From NCBI GenBank assembly GCA_029936705.1, contig JAPYSD010000073.1, positions 1-10,490 on the forward strand: a stretch of 10,490 bases of DNA, in the 5' to 3' direction. Made by a program: the position numbers and the translations under genes. Below the pieces are notes generated by a model. It worked only from the letters and a program-made list of their open reading frames with translations, made no database searches and was not told the origin of the DNA. This document shows positions 1 to 5,047 of the stretch, piece after piece. Origin of the DNA: Croceicoccus sp. (GTDB lineage: Bacteria; Pseudomonadota; Alphaproteobacteria; Sphingomonadales; Sphingomonadaceae). Within the stretch, counting starts at the first letter, position 1; every line of letters begins with the position of its first letter.

Positions 1-225
1 GTGCAGGACGCGATGCGCCGGATTGCAGAATGTCCCGGAACCGGCTCTCCGCGGTGGTCGCATGAGCTGAACCTGCCCGGTCTGCGATCCATGCGGGTCA
101 AGGGGCATGACTGGATGGTCTTCTACATCACCCGTCACGACCATATCGATGTATGGCGAGTGATGCATGGCGCGCGCGATATCGGCGGCGTTCTGGACGA
201 TCCGGGCGAGGGCGCGGAGCACTGA
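1..225 (+). CDS. RelE/ParE-family toxin, C-terminal part (cut by window edge)
   Basis: Toxin half of a type II toxin-antitoxin pair; ParE proteins generally poison DNA gyrase. The visible 74 residues match the C-terminal half of the family: a LPGLRSMRVKGHDWMVFY strand pair followed by IDVWRVMHGARDI, the usual R-V-x-H-G-A-R-D end motif. Complete members are roughly 95-100 residues, so about 20 N-terminal residues are missing. The GTG at base 1 may be an internal valine codon and not a start, with the real start to the left of the window. The antitoxin gene is not visible; in this family it normally lies immediately upstream. Family assignment is from motif recognition. The target (gyrase or ribosome) cannot be read from this fragment. 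Confidence 0.8.
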   Translation: MQDAMRRIAECPGTGSPRWSHELNLPGLRSMRVKGHDWMVFYITRHDHIDVWRVMHGARDIGGVLDDPGEGAEH

Positions 226-233
226 TCGATCCG

Positions 234-275
234 CTGAATCAGTCGGCCAACACTGATTCAGAATTCCCGTTGGCC
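234..275 (+). other. Interlocking inverted repeats (H-type pseudoknot geometry)
   Basis: CTGAATCAGT (234-243) and ACTGATTCAG (252-261) form a perfect 10-bp inverted repeat. The 8-base loop between them contains GGCCAAC (245-251), the exact reverse complement of GTTGGCC at 269-275. The arms therefore run stem1-stem2-stem1-stem2, the layout of an H-type pseudoknot. It starts 8 bases after the ParE stop codon. It may act as a transcript end or RNA-protecting structure for the toxin operon, or be a protein or recombination site in DNA. There is no U-run as in a classic terminator. The repeats are seen directly; the role is unknown. Confidence 0.6.
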
Positions 276-306
276 AAGCCCGCTGCCACTCGGCACCATC
301 GCCGGC

Positions 307-573
307 ATGGACCTGTCGGAGGACATCACCATTTATTGGGAAGCGCGTGATCCGGCGCGAAACATGGCGCGGTTCTACCGTGTGTCCGTGTCGACCGACC
401 TGTTCGGCGTAGCTATCGTAGAGCGTGCGTGGGGTCGCTGCGGATCACGGCCCCGAAATATGCGGCAATCGTTCTCTTCGCGTGCCGATGCAGAGGTGGC
501 AATGCGGCAGGTCTATGCTCGAAGGGCAAGCGCACGGCAGCGGATCGGCACGGATTACAAAATGGTGGCGTGA
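307..573 (+). CDS. Small WGR-domain protein
   Basis: An 88-residue protein made almost entirely of one WGR domain, a small fold named after its conserved Trp-Gly-Arg motif. It is found in poly(ADP-ribose) polymerases and as a stand-alone or fused domain in many bacteria, where it is thought to bind nucleic acid. Visible features are the strand RFYRVSVSTDLFGVAIVERAWGR with W42-G43-R44, then a charged helix (SRADAEVAMRQVYARR) and a short tail ending YKMVA. The start follows GCCGGC with no clear Shine-Dalgarno sequence, but it places the WGR motif at the usual distance from the N-terminus. Small stand-alone WGR proteins of this size are common on alphaproteobacterial accessory elements. Its biological role is not known. 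It stands alone, about 80 bases after the ParE fragment and 114 bases before the insertion-sequence end. Confidence 0.72.
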   Translation: MDLSEDITIYWEARDPARNMARFYRVSVSTDLFGVAIVERAWGRCGSRPRNMRQSFSSRADAEVAMRQVYARRASARQRIGTDYKMVA

Positions 574-687
574 AGCGCCGAAAGTGAACTACGACCGGTT
601 CTGCCGTCAGTCTGCGTCAAACCCGGCATATGACGAATCGATACGCCTTGGACTGCGCCTCCCACGATTGTGGAACGGCGTGCAAAA

Positions 688-713
688 GGGGGTCTGACTC
701 AAATTCCGTGCAA
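688..713 (+). repeat. Left terminal inverted repeat of the ISL3 element
   Basis: It begins GGGGGTCTGACTCAAATTCC and continues to 713. It agrees at 24 of 26 positions with the reverse complement of 1425-1450; the mismatches are at positions 13 and 14. Confidence 0.85.
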
Positions 714-774
714 ATTTGACATTTTGCTTGTTGGCCGACGGACTCCTGCTGACAGAGAGCAAGGAGGAAGGTCA

Positions 775-1420
775 ATGACCCCAAAAGCATGGGACAGCAG
801 CTTGACGCTGCCGGGTTTGATCGTAGAGTGCAGGAGGGTGGCGGCCGGCGTTATTGAGATGTCGGGCCAATTGGCGGCTGCAGAGGCCATCTGCCCGGAC
901 TGTGGTAATCTATCGACGTCTTTTCACAGCCGATACGATCGTACGCTTTCGGATTTGCCGGTCAGCGGAAGCAGGGGCCAACTTCGTTTGTCAGTCCGGC
1001 GATTTCGCTGCATTCGGTCACGCCGGAGGCGCTGCTCTAAGCGCCAAGATGATTGCGCGCAGCATGACCACTGAGCGCCAAGCCGGTTCGGCACAGACGG
1101 CTTTGATCAACGCAGTGATCGAAAAGACCGCGCCCGCGCTCCTCACTGCACGCGAGGTCCTTGATCGCTTCCATGCCATCATGCGCTCGAAGGACGAGGC
1201 GCAGCTCGATCCATGGATCGCCATGGCCGCTGAAAGCAAGCTCGCCGCCTTCGCCGCGGGCGTTGAAGCCGATAAGGACGCTGTTGCTGCCGCGATCTCG
1301 ACGTCATGGTCCAGCGGTCAGGTCGAAGGTAAGATCAACCGCCTCAAGGCTATCAAGCGACAGATGTACGGCCGTGCCAAGATCGATTTGTTCAAGGCAA
1401 GGATTATGGCCCCTGCATAA
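775..1420 (+). pseudogene. ISL3-family transposase, internal deletion plus frame change
   Basis: The reading frame opens at ATG 775 behind a good Shine-Dalgarno run (GGAGGAAGG). It gives the ISL3 N-terminus: MTPKAWDSSLTLPGL, then the zinc-binding CPDCG, then LRLSVRRFRC, the start of the second metal-binding/helix-turn-helix part. The frame is lost around 1015-1045. The next frame, ending at 1420, then supplies the family's C-terminus: IARSMTTERQ, VLDRFHAIMRSKDEAQLDPWI, and the highly typical WSSGQVEGKINRLKAIKRQMYGRAKIDL. The central portion holding most of the DDE catalytic core is absent, so no active transposase can be made. Two reading frames joined at a deletion scar, not a simple point mutation, explain this best. 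Confidence 0.85.
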
Positions 1421-1424
1421 CCAA

Positions 1425-1450
1425 TTGCACGGAATTCAAGTCAGACCCCC
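1425..1450 (-). repeat. Right terminal inverted repeat of the ISL3 element
   Basis: On the minus strand it begins GGGGGTCTGACTTGAATTCC, matching the left end at 24 of 26 positions. It lies 5 bases after the stop codon of the transposase remnant. Confidence 0.85.
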
Positions 1451-1456
1451 GATTGA

Positions 1457-2032
1457 ACGCCGATTGACACCCACGATCTCGAAAAGGCGGAGATGGACAT
1501 CCTGCATTTTACGATCGCCGAAACGATTGAACGGATGGGGACATACCAGCGCCATATCGTGGGCAAAGCCCTTCTGTGTGAATTGTCGGATATGTTCGGC
1601 ATCGATACAGGCTGGCTTGACCTGCACGATCGGCACAAGACCAGCACCAAGGTAACGCAGATCCTTCAGCTTGTGGAAGGCAGCTGGCGTGACAAATCGC
1701 GGGAAGAGATCGCGTCCATCGGCTATGTCGCGCATAGTCTTGAAGCCGCATTGCTCAAGGCGGGCCGCAACGAGCTGGGAGGCAAGTTTGACAATCCGCG
1801 CAGCAGCGCTGCCTTGGCGGTGAACGGCTTGGGTTGGTTCCTCGAACGCCCAAATCTGTTGCCGCCGCTGCCTGGCTTGAGTGATGCGCTTTTGATCAAT
1901 GCGTCGGACTTTTGAATTCAGCGGGGAGGCAGCCCCCATGCACGTGCGATCGAGAACCGCTACCATCCCTTAAAACTCGCTTGGAAAATCATGGGTGAGC
2001 GCCCGAACGAACAAGGTAGCCCACGGCTTTGA
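1457..2032 (+). pseudogene. Unidentified protein, probable decayed fragment
   Basis: I do not recognise this protein. The best open frame starts at ATG 1493 and ends at TGA 1913-1915, giving 140 residues; it is open back to 1457, just outside the IS end. The composition looks coding: mixed charge, hydrophobic spacing, and segments such as TYQRHIVGKALLCELSDMFG and NPRSSAALAVNGLGWFLERP. The frame continues after the TGA without another stop to 2032, and that part also looks coding (IENRYHPLKLAWKIMGERPN). One nonsense codon in an older longer gene is therefore plausible, and the N-terminus may have been lost at the IS boundary. There is no clear Shine-Dalgarno sequence before 1493. The overlapping 176-residue minus-strand frame (1436-1966) runs into the IS end repeat and looks less coding. 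A nuclease-like origin crossed my mind but no catalytic motif supports it. Confidence 0.45.
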
Positions 2033-2187
2033 TCACCGCTCGTAAATCAACCTCGCGTGGAAGGTCTCGGCGTCCTGGCATGGGCACCAGAGGCGCCCGG
2101 CGATCCCATTCTTCCGGGATAGCGCTTCGTCTTCCGTCGCCCCTACTGTCTATCGTAACAAGAATGGCAAGCCGCCATGGGCAATGC

Positions 2188-3135
2188 TTAATTCCGCTTC
2201 AGGACGACGATTTCTGTCGCTGACCACGGAGATGGAACCTTGATCTCCTTGTTAGACAACAATTCATGCGCGAAGCCATACTTCATTGCGAGAAGCGCAA
2301 TCCAGACATTCCTTTGCTCTAGCGGCGGCCTCGATCGGTAATGCTGACTGCGGTTCCAATCGCCAAGTATCTTTCGAGCCGTTTTCAGCTTGATCTGCGG
2401 ATCACCGCTATGGAACTGATCGAGCTTTTCGGTCGCTCCGGCGTAGCTTTCGATTGTCGAAAATGGCGGGAATCCATAATGTGTCAGTTTGATCAATTCC
2501 GGATCATCCGGCGGGCAGTTCACCCGCGTGATTGTAACAAGCGGCGTATCTCTCAGTATTTTGCGCCAGTCGGGCCTTGCGGCATTTTTCGCGTCCAATC
2601 GTTGCGGTGAGTGGTCCTTGCGTGCTTGTGCAGCAACCATCACATGGCTGACAAAATCAGCGATCTGATCCTCATGCATCGCTTGGGCAACCGGTCTGGT
2701 CAGGCCGGCCAGATCGAATTTTTCTGCAAGATCGCGCTGGTAGCGGTCAATGGGCTCTTCGTCCCAGAGCAATCTTAGAACCTCAAACTGCAGACGTTCG
2801 ACTTCAGTTGCGGCCCCTTCGACCTCCATAGCAATCAGCGCTGCCATTTTCCGCAGGGCCGTCCAACGTTGGCTCTGCAAGAGATATTTGCCGATCGCCT
2901 CGGACTTGATCGCAGAGCGCGATGACGGTCCTCGTGAGGGACTGAGGGGCTGTGCGGTTTTCGCAAATGCGCTGAGCTCGTCACGGAACGTTCTGACCAG
3001 CCATTCAGGATTGGCAGCGCTTTGTCGGAGCCCGACCACGCATTTTTCCAGTGCAGAATAGCGCTTTTCAAACTCATCTCGATGGCTCTGCTCAATCGAT
3101 GCCAGCTCTTTTTTCGTGGGTCGCCCCTTAGGCAT
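2188..3135 (-). CDS. Conserved-looking hypothetical protein, 315 residues
   Basis: The family is not recognised. The start is ATG at 3133-3135, preceded on the minus strand by AAGGA about 8 bases upstream, so this start is well supported. The N-terminus MPKGRPTKKELASIEQ is basic and includes K-G-R-P, reminiscent of AT-hook-like or DNA-binding tails. Residues about 15-150 are helix-rich and charged, including ALIAMEVEGAATEVERLQFEVLRLLWDEEPIDRYQRDL. The rest is more mixed, with LVTITRVNCPPDDPELIKLTHYGFPPF and a helical end (NVWIALLAMKYGFAHELL). There is no signal peptide, membrane segment or metal-binding cluster, so it is probably cytosolic. It is transcribed away from the transfer genes, sharing a 138-base divergent intergenic region with the TraK-like gene. 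It could be a regulator or maintenance gene of the element, but nothing in the sequence proves it. Confidence 0.75.
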   Translation of the reverse strand: MPKGRPTKKELASIEQSHRDEFEKRYSALEKCVVGLRQSAANPEWLVRTFRDELSAFAKTAQPLSPSRGPSSRSAIKSEAIGKYLLQSQRWTALRKMAALIAMEVEGAATEVERLQFEVLRLLWDEEPIDRYQRDLAEKFDLAGLTRPVAQAMHEDQIADFVSHVMVAAQARKDHSPQRLDAKNAARPDWRKILRDTPLVTITRVNCPPDDPELIKLTHYGFPPFSTIESYAGATEKLDQFHSGDPQIKLKTARKILGDWNRSQHYRSRPPLEQRNVWIALLAMKYGFAHELLSNKEIKVPSPWSATEIVVLKRN

Positions 3136-3190
3136 TTCCTTGTCCTTTAGTTGCTATTTCTCGAAAATCAGAAAAACACGCATAGCAAAC

Positions 3191-3219
3191 TTCCGGATAA
3201 ATGAAACTCATTCGATAAT
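3191..3219 (+). promoter_or_regulatory. Possible sigma-70 promoter of the transfer operon
   Basis: GATAAT at 3214-3219 matches the -10 consensus at five of six bases. It lies 17 bases after TTCCGG (3191-3196), a poor -35 match. It is in the divergent intergenic region, about 55 bases before the TraK-like start codon. This is pattern matching only. Confidence 0.25.
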
Positions 3220-3227
3220 GCCTTTTT

Positions 3228-3255
3228 GGGAGCCGCAGTAATGTGAGCCGCTCCC
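3228..3255 (+). promoter_or_regulatory. Inverted repeat just before the TraK-like gene, possible operator
   Basis: GGGAGC (3228-3233) and GCTCCC (3250-3255) form a 6-bp inverted repeat with a 16-base spacer. It ends 2 bases before the Shine-Dalgarno sequence AAAGGAG and lies just downstream of the candidate promoter. That is where a self-regulating transfer protein could bind, or where mRNA folding could hide the ribosome binding site. Confidence 0.3.
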
Positions 3256-3273
3256 TGAAAGGAGAATTCGGAA

Positions 3274-3561
3274 ATGAGTTTTATCGATAAGGTCGACGGT
3301 TACAGGGGTCGCAAAGCGCCGATTCAGGAGACGATCCGGGAGAGATGGTTTGACATCGAGGCGGCGGTCGCAGCGGACAAGCCCCGAGCCGCCATCCGCC
3401 GCACCCTCGCCGCGGAGGGGTATGCCGTCGGCAAGCACCAAAGCTCCTTCAACACGGCCTATCGCGCTGTGCGTGCAGAGAAGGCAGCCCAATCCGCGCG
3501 CACAATCTCGACCGTTGCCAACAATGAAATGGGCGACAACCGCTACAAAAGCGATTTCTGA
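3274..3561 (+). CDS. Small TraK-like protein, candidate oriT-binding accessory protein
   Basis: A 95-residue basic helical protein. The start at ATG 3274 is supported by AAAGGAG at 3258-3264. The core IEAAVAADKPRAAIRRTLAAEGYAVGKHQSSFNTAYRAVRAEKA resembles the pattern in IncP TraK-like and related small plasmid proteins: a helix, 'I...L...G', an aromatic helix and a basic end, as in helix-turn-helix DNA-binding proteins. In IncP-type transfer systems TraK binds the origin of transfer and helps the relaxase. The next gene, 14 bases downstream, encodes a TraL-like ATPase, and a relaxase gene follows, which matches the traK-traL order. The similarity is weak and was judged by eye, so position carries most of the weight. 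It could instead be an unrelated small regulator of the operon. Confidence 0.55.
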   Translation: MSFIDKVDGYRGRKAPIQETIRERWFDIEAAVAADKPRAAIRRTLAAEGYAVGKHQSSFNTAYRAVRAEKAAQSARTISTVANNEMGDNRYKSDF

Positions 3562-3575
3562 AAAAGGAGGCAGAT

Positions 3576-4490
3576 ATGCAACTCGAACATCAGCGCAAGA
3601 ATCCCTGCGGCCTCGCCAAACGAGCACCCGCCCGACCACTTTTTCTCGTCTCGATGAGCAACTCCGGCGGCGAAGGAAAGACCCTACTGGCCCTGCTCCT
3701 CGTCGCTTTCCTCTGTCTCGAGGAAGAGGCCGTTCGTGTGTTCGACGCCGACATGGGCAACTGGTCCATTCGGCAGCAAACGAATGACACGAAGTCAATT
3801 GGGTGGGGGGTTCAAACCTTGATGGCTGGAACGATCGCCGACACAGCGATCGGCGCACATGCTGTTCTCGATCTTGGTGCGAATGCACTGGCATCCGCTA
3901 CTGAAATCGCAAAAATGGTGCCAGAGCTTCAGACGGTTTTCGCAGAGCGAGGCTATCAGGGCATCGCCTTCATACCAGTTTCAACGAACAAGACGGGTGC
4001 CGTCGGCGCAGCGCTCGCGCTATCCGAGTCAAGAGATCTAGAGGGCTTCAGAAAGATATTCGTACGAGTGGATCGCGATGGTTCGGCATCGTTCGATGCG
4101 GAAATCGGAGGGCAAGAAGTGGTTGATCTCGGCCATCTCTCAACGGGTTTTCAGCAATATTTCAGAGGGCCTGGGGATGGCTTGGTAAACGCGATCCTCG
4201 ACCCGCCCGCCGGCTTTCGAGAGGCGTCATTGCACGTTGCTGCATGGATGCGAGACTTCGCCGAGCAGGATCAGATCAGCGCGCTGTTTCCCCGGGCCGT
4301 AGACGTGCTGAGAAGCCTGCCGGAACCCACTCACGAGCTGCGAATGACCGTCCCTGATCTGGTCCACGCAAAGGATAAAAGCCTGGCATTCAACGGGCGG
4401 CGCACCAAGATCATAAACTTGCTGGATCAGCATGGTTGGACGCCAGATGGCTTGCGCATGGCTGCTGAATCCATCGGGGTTGGCGAGTAA
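3576..4490 (+). CDS. ParA/TraL-like P-loop ATPase of the transfer operon
   Basis: A 304-residue nucleotide-binding protein of the SIMIBI (MinD/ParA) type. The start at ATG 3576 has AAAAAGGAGG just upstream. The N-terminal strand LFLVSMSNSGGEGKTLLALLLVAFL holds a Walker A loop with K35 and T36. VRVFDADMGN supplies the D57-x-D59 switch-I-type motif, and HAVLDLGAN (D99) is a Walker B-like strand. The signature lysine that ParA proteins carry just before GG-x-GKT is replaced by serine (S30). The protein is longer than the roughly 240-residue TraL, with an extra C-terminal region (about 200-304) that I do not recognise. It follows the TraK-like gene by 14 bases, surely in the same operon, and a strong hairpin follows its stop. 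Its likely role is ATP-dependent support of DNA transfer or of relaxosome positioning. A pure partition role is less likely because no parB-like gene adjoins it. Confidence 0.75.
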   Translation: MQLEHQRKNPCGLAKRAPARPLFLVSMSNSGGEGKTLLALLLVAFLCLEEEAVRVFDADMGNWSIRQQTNDTKSIGWGVQTLMAGTIADTAIGAHAVLDLGANALASATEIAKMVPELQTVFAERGYQGIAFIPVSTNKTGAVGAALALSESRDLEGFRKIFVRVDRDGSASFDAEIGGQEVVDLGHLSTGFQQYFRGPGDGLVNAILDPPAGFREASLHVAAWMRDFAEQDQISALFPRAVDVLRSLPEPTHELRMTVPDLVHAKDKSLAFNGRRTKIINLLDQHGWTPDGLRMAAESIGVGE

Positions 4491-4495
4491 GAGGC

Positions 4496-4525
4496 AAGCC
4501 GGATGGGGACAGCCCCATCCGGCTT
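4496..4525 (+). terminator. Perfect 13-bp hairpin after the ATPase gene
   Basis: AAGCCGGATGGGG (4496-4508) pairs perfectly with CCCCATCCGGCTT (4513-4525) around a 4-base loop. It begins 5 bases after the stop codon. The stem is long, GC-rich and flanked by A/T pairs, as in an intrinsic terminator, but only a short pyrimidine-rich stretch (CTTCTACTCT) follows instead of a U-run. It probably ends or stabilises the operon transcript. It could also belong to the adjacent transfer-origin region. Confidence 0.65.
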
Positions 4526-4538
4526 CTACTCTGTCGGA

Positions 4539-4555
4539 GCGCGACAGTGTCGCGC
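4539..4555. repeat. Palindrome GCGCGACAGTGTCGCGC
   Basis: GCGCGACA and TGTCGCGC are perfect 8-base inverted arms around a single central G. An overlapping alternative pairing exists between CTGTCG (4531-4536) and CGACAG (4542-4547). It lies in the non-coding region between the ATPase and relaxase genes. A near-symmetric site of this size is typical of a dimeric DNA-binding protein operator, possibly within the relaxosome. The binding partner is unknown. Confidence 0.45.
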
Positions 4556-4650
4556 GATTGCCCAGCTAATGTTCAATTACAATTCGGCCATTTCGCTGGC
4601 TGCCGCACGAACACTCCGGTGGGCAATAGCAAGGCATTGTTCGGTCTTTG

Positions 4651-4706
4651 TCATTTAGGCGCAACACCTCAACAAACTCCGCACTTTCGTGCAGAGCTTG
4701 TTGTTG
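4651..4706 (-). other. Candidate origin of transfer (oriT)
   Basis: A large imperfect inverted repeat has 15-base arms at 4670-4684 and 4689-4703, with 13 of 15 pairs perfect. On the minus strand the two exceptions are G-T pairs and the loop is GAAA. Just 3' of the repeat on that strand comes AGGTGTTGCGCCTAAAT. The core TGCGCC matches the IncQ plasmid RSF1010 nick region as I recall it (TAAGTGCG/CCCT, about 8 bases after its inverted repeat). By analogy the nick would fall between plus positions 4659 and 4660, 10 bases from the repeat. The site sits between TraK/TraL-like genes and a MobA/MobL-type relaxase. The transferred strand would run leftward, so the relaxase gene on the right would enter last, as is usual. 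The repeats are seen; oriT function is inferred. Confidence 0.5.
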
Positions 4707-4855
4707 CGTCCTCCGCCATAAATGGCTCCGAATGAGGCGCACTGCGTTCGCACGTCGACCCAATGGTCTCCTCCTGGGGCGGGCCTGAAGACCCTTCGGG
4801 CGGCAGCCGATGCTGCCTTGGGGAAGATTTTTCCGAACGAGACGCGCTGCGGTTC

Positions 4856-4879
4856 TGGCCTGTCTCACGAGACCAGCCA
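4856..4879. repeat. Imperfect inverted repeat upstream of the relaxase gene
   Basis: TGGCCTGTCTC (4856-4866) and GAGACCAGCCA (4869-4879) are inverted, with 9 of 11 positions pairing around a 2-base centre. It may be an accessory-protein site of the relaxosome or an operator for the relaxase gene, which starts about 170 bases further on. Confidence 0.4.
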
Positions 4880-5047
4880 ATACGATCACCGCTCAACCAA
4901 TTGGCGACCGCCCATCGATAAATTCTGGGTTCGATGCTCACAGCGAAGTGGCTTACAGTATGAAGCCACACCTCCTGTCAGGTTGGCTAGTAGGATGGCT
5001 AAAAGCCCCGCGCACGATTTTGATGCGTTCATCCTATAACCTCTTTC

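Larger units (their letters stand above)
688..1450 (+). mobile_element. ISL3-family insertion sequence, internally deleted (763 bp)
   Basis: Both ends are preserved as terminal inverted repeats. The left end starts GGGGGTCTGACT at 688. The right end, read inward on the minus strand from 1450, starts with the same 12 bases. Over the first 26 bases the two ends agree at 24 positions. Between them lie only the N-terminal and C-terminal parts of an ISL3 transposase, so the element is about half the usual length of roughly 1.3-1.6 kb. The 8 bases outside each end (GTGCAAAA left, GATTGAAC right) do not match, so no target-site duplication remains. This suggests a later deletion or recombination at one flank. 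With both ends intact it could still be moved by a full-length relative elsewhere in the cell. Confidence 0.85.
4491..5047. other. Non-coding region between ATPase and relaxase genes
   Basis: I see no convincing gene in these 557 bases. Several open frames on both strands have compositions unlike proteins. The region is instead dense in inverted repeats: the terminator-like hairpin (4496-4525), a palindrome (4539-4555), the 15-bp-arm oriT candidate (4670-4703), GGCAGC/GCTGCC (4802-4817), an 11-base-arm repeat (4856-4879) and CCAATTGG (4897-4904). It probably holds the oriT, relaxosome binding sites and the promoter of the relaxase gene. Confidence 0.55.

Noticed and set aside
1436..1966. 176-residue minus-strand open frame
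   Set aside because: It starts opposite the end of the remnant gene, has a low-complexity composition and runs into the IS terminal repeat. The plus-strand frame looks more protein-like.
2029..2223. 64-residue plus-strand open frame
   Set aside because: Arg/Ser-rich composition, no ribosome binding site, and overlap with the end of the minus-strand gene; probably not real.
3208..3894. 228-residue minus-strand open frame opposite the TraK-like and ATPase genes
   Set aside because: The plus strand carries clear P-loop motifs and good ribosome binding sites there; the minus frame is a shadow rich in Arg and Cys.
4566..4889. 107-residue minus-strand open frame over the oriT region
   Set aside because: Arg-rich, irregular composition and dense inverted repeats across it favour non-coding DNA.
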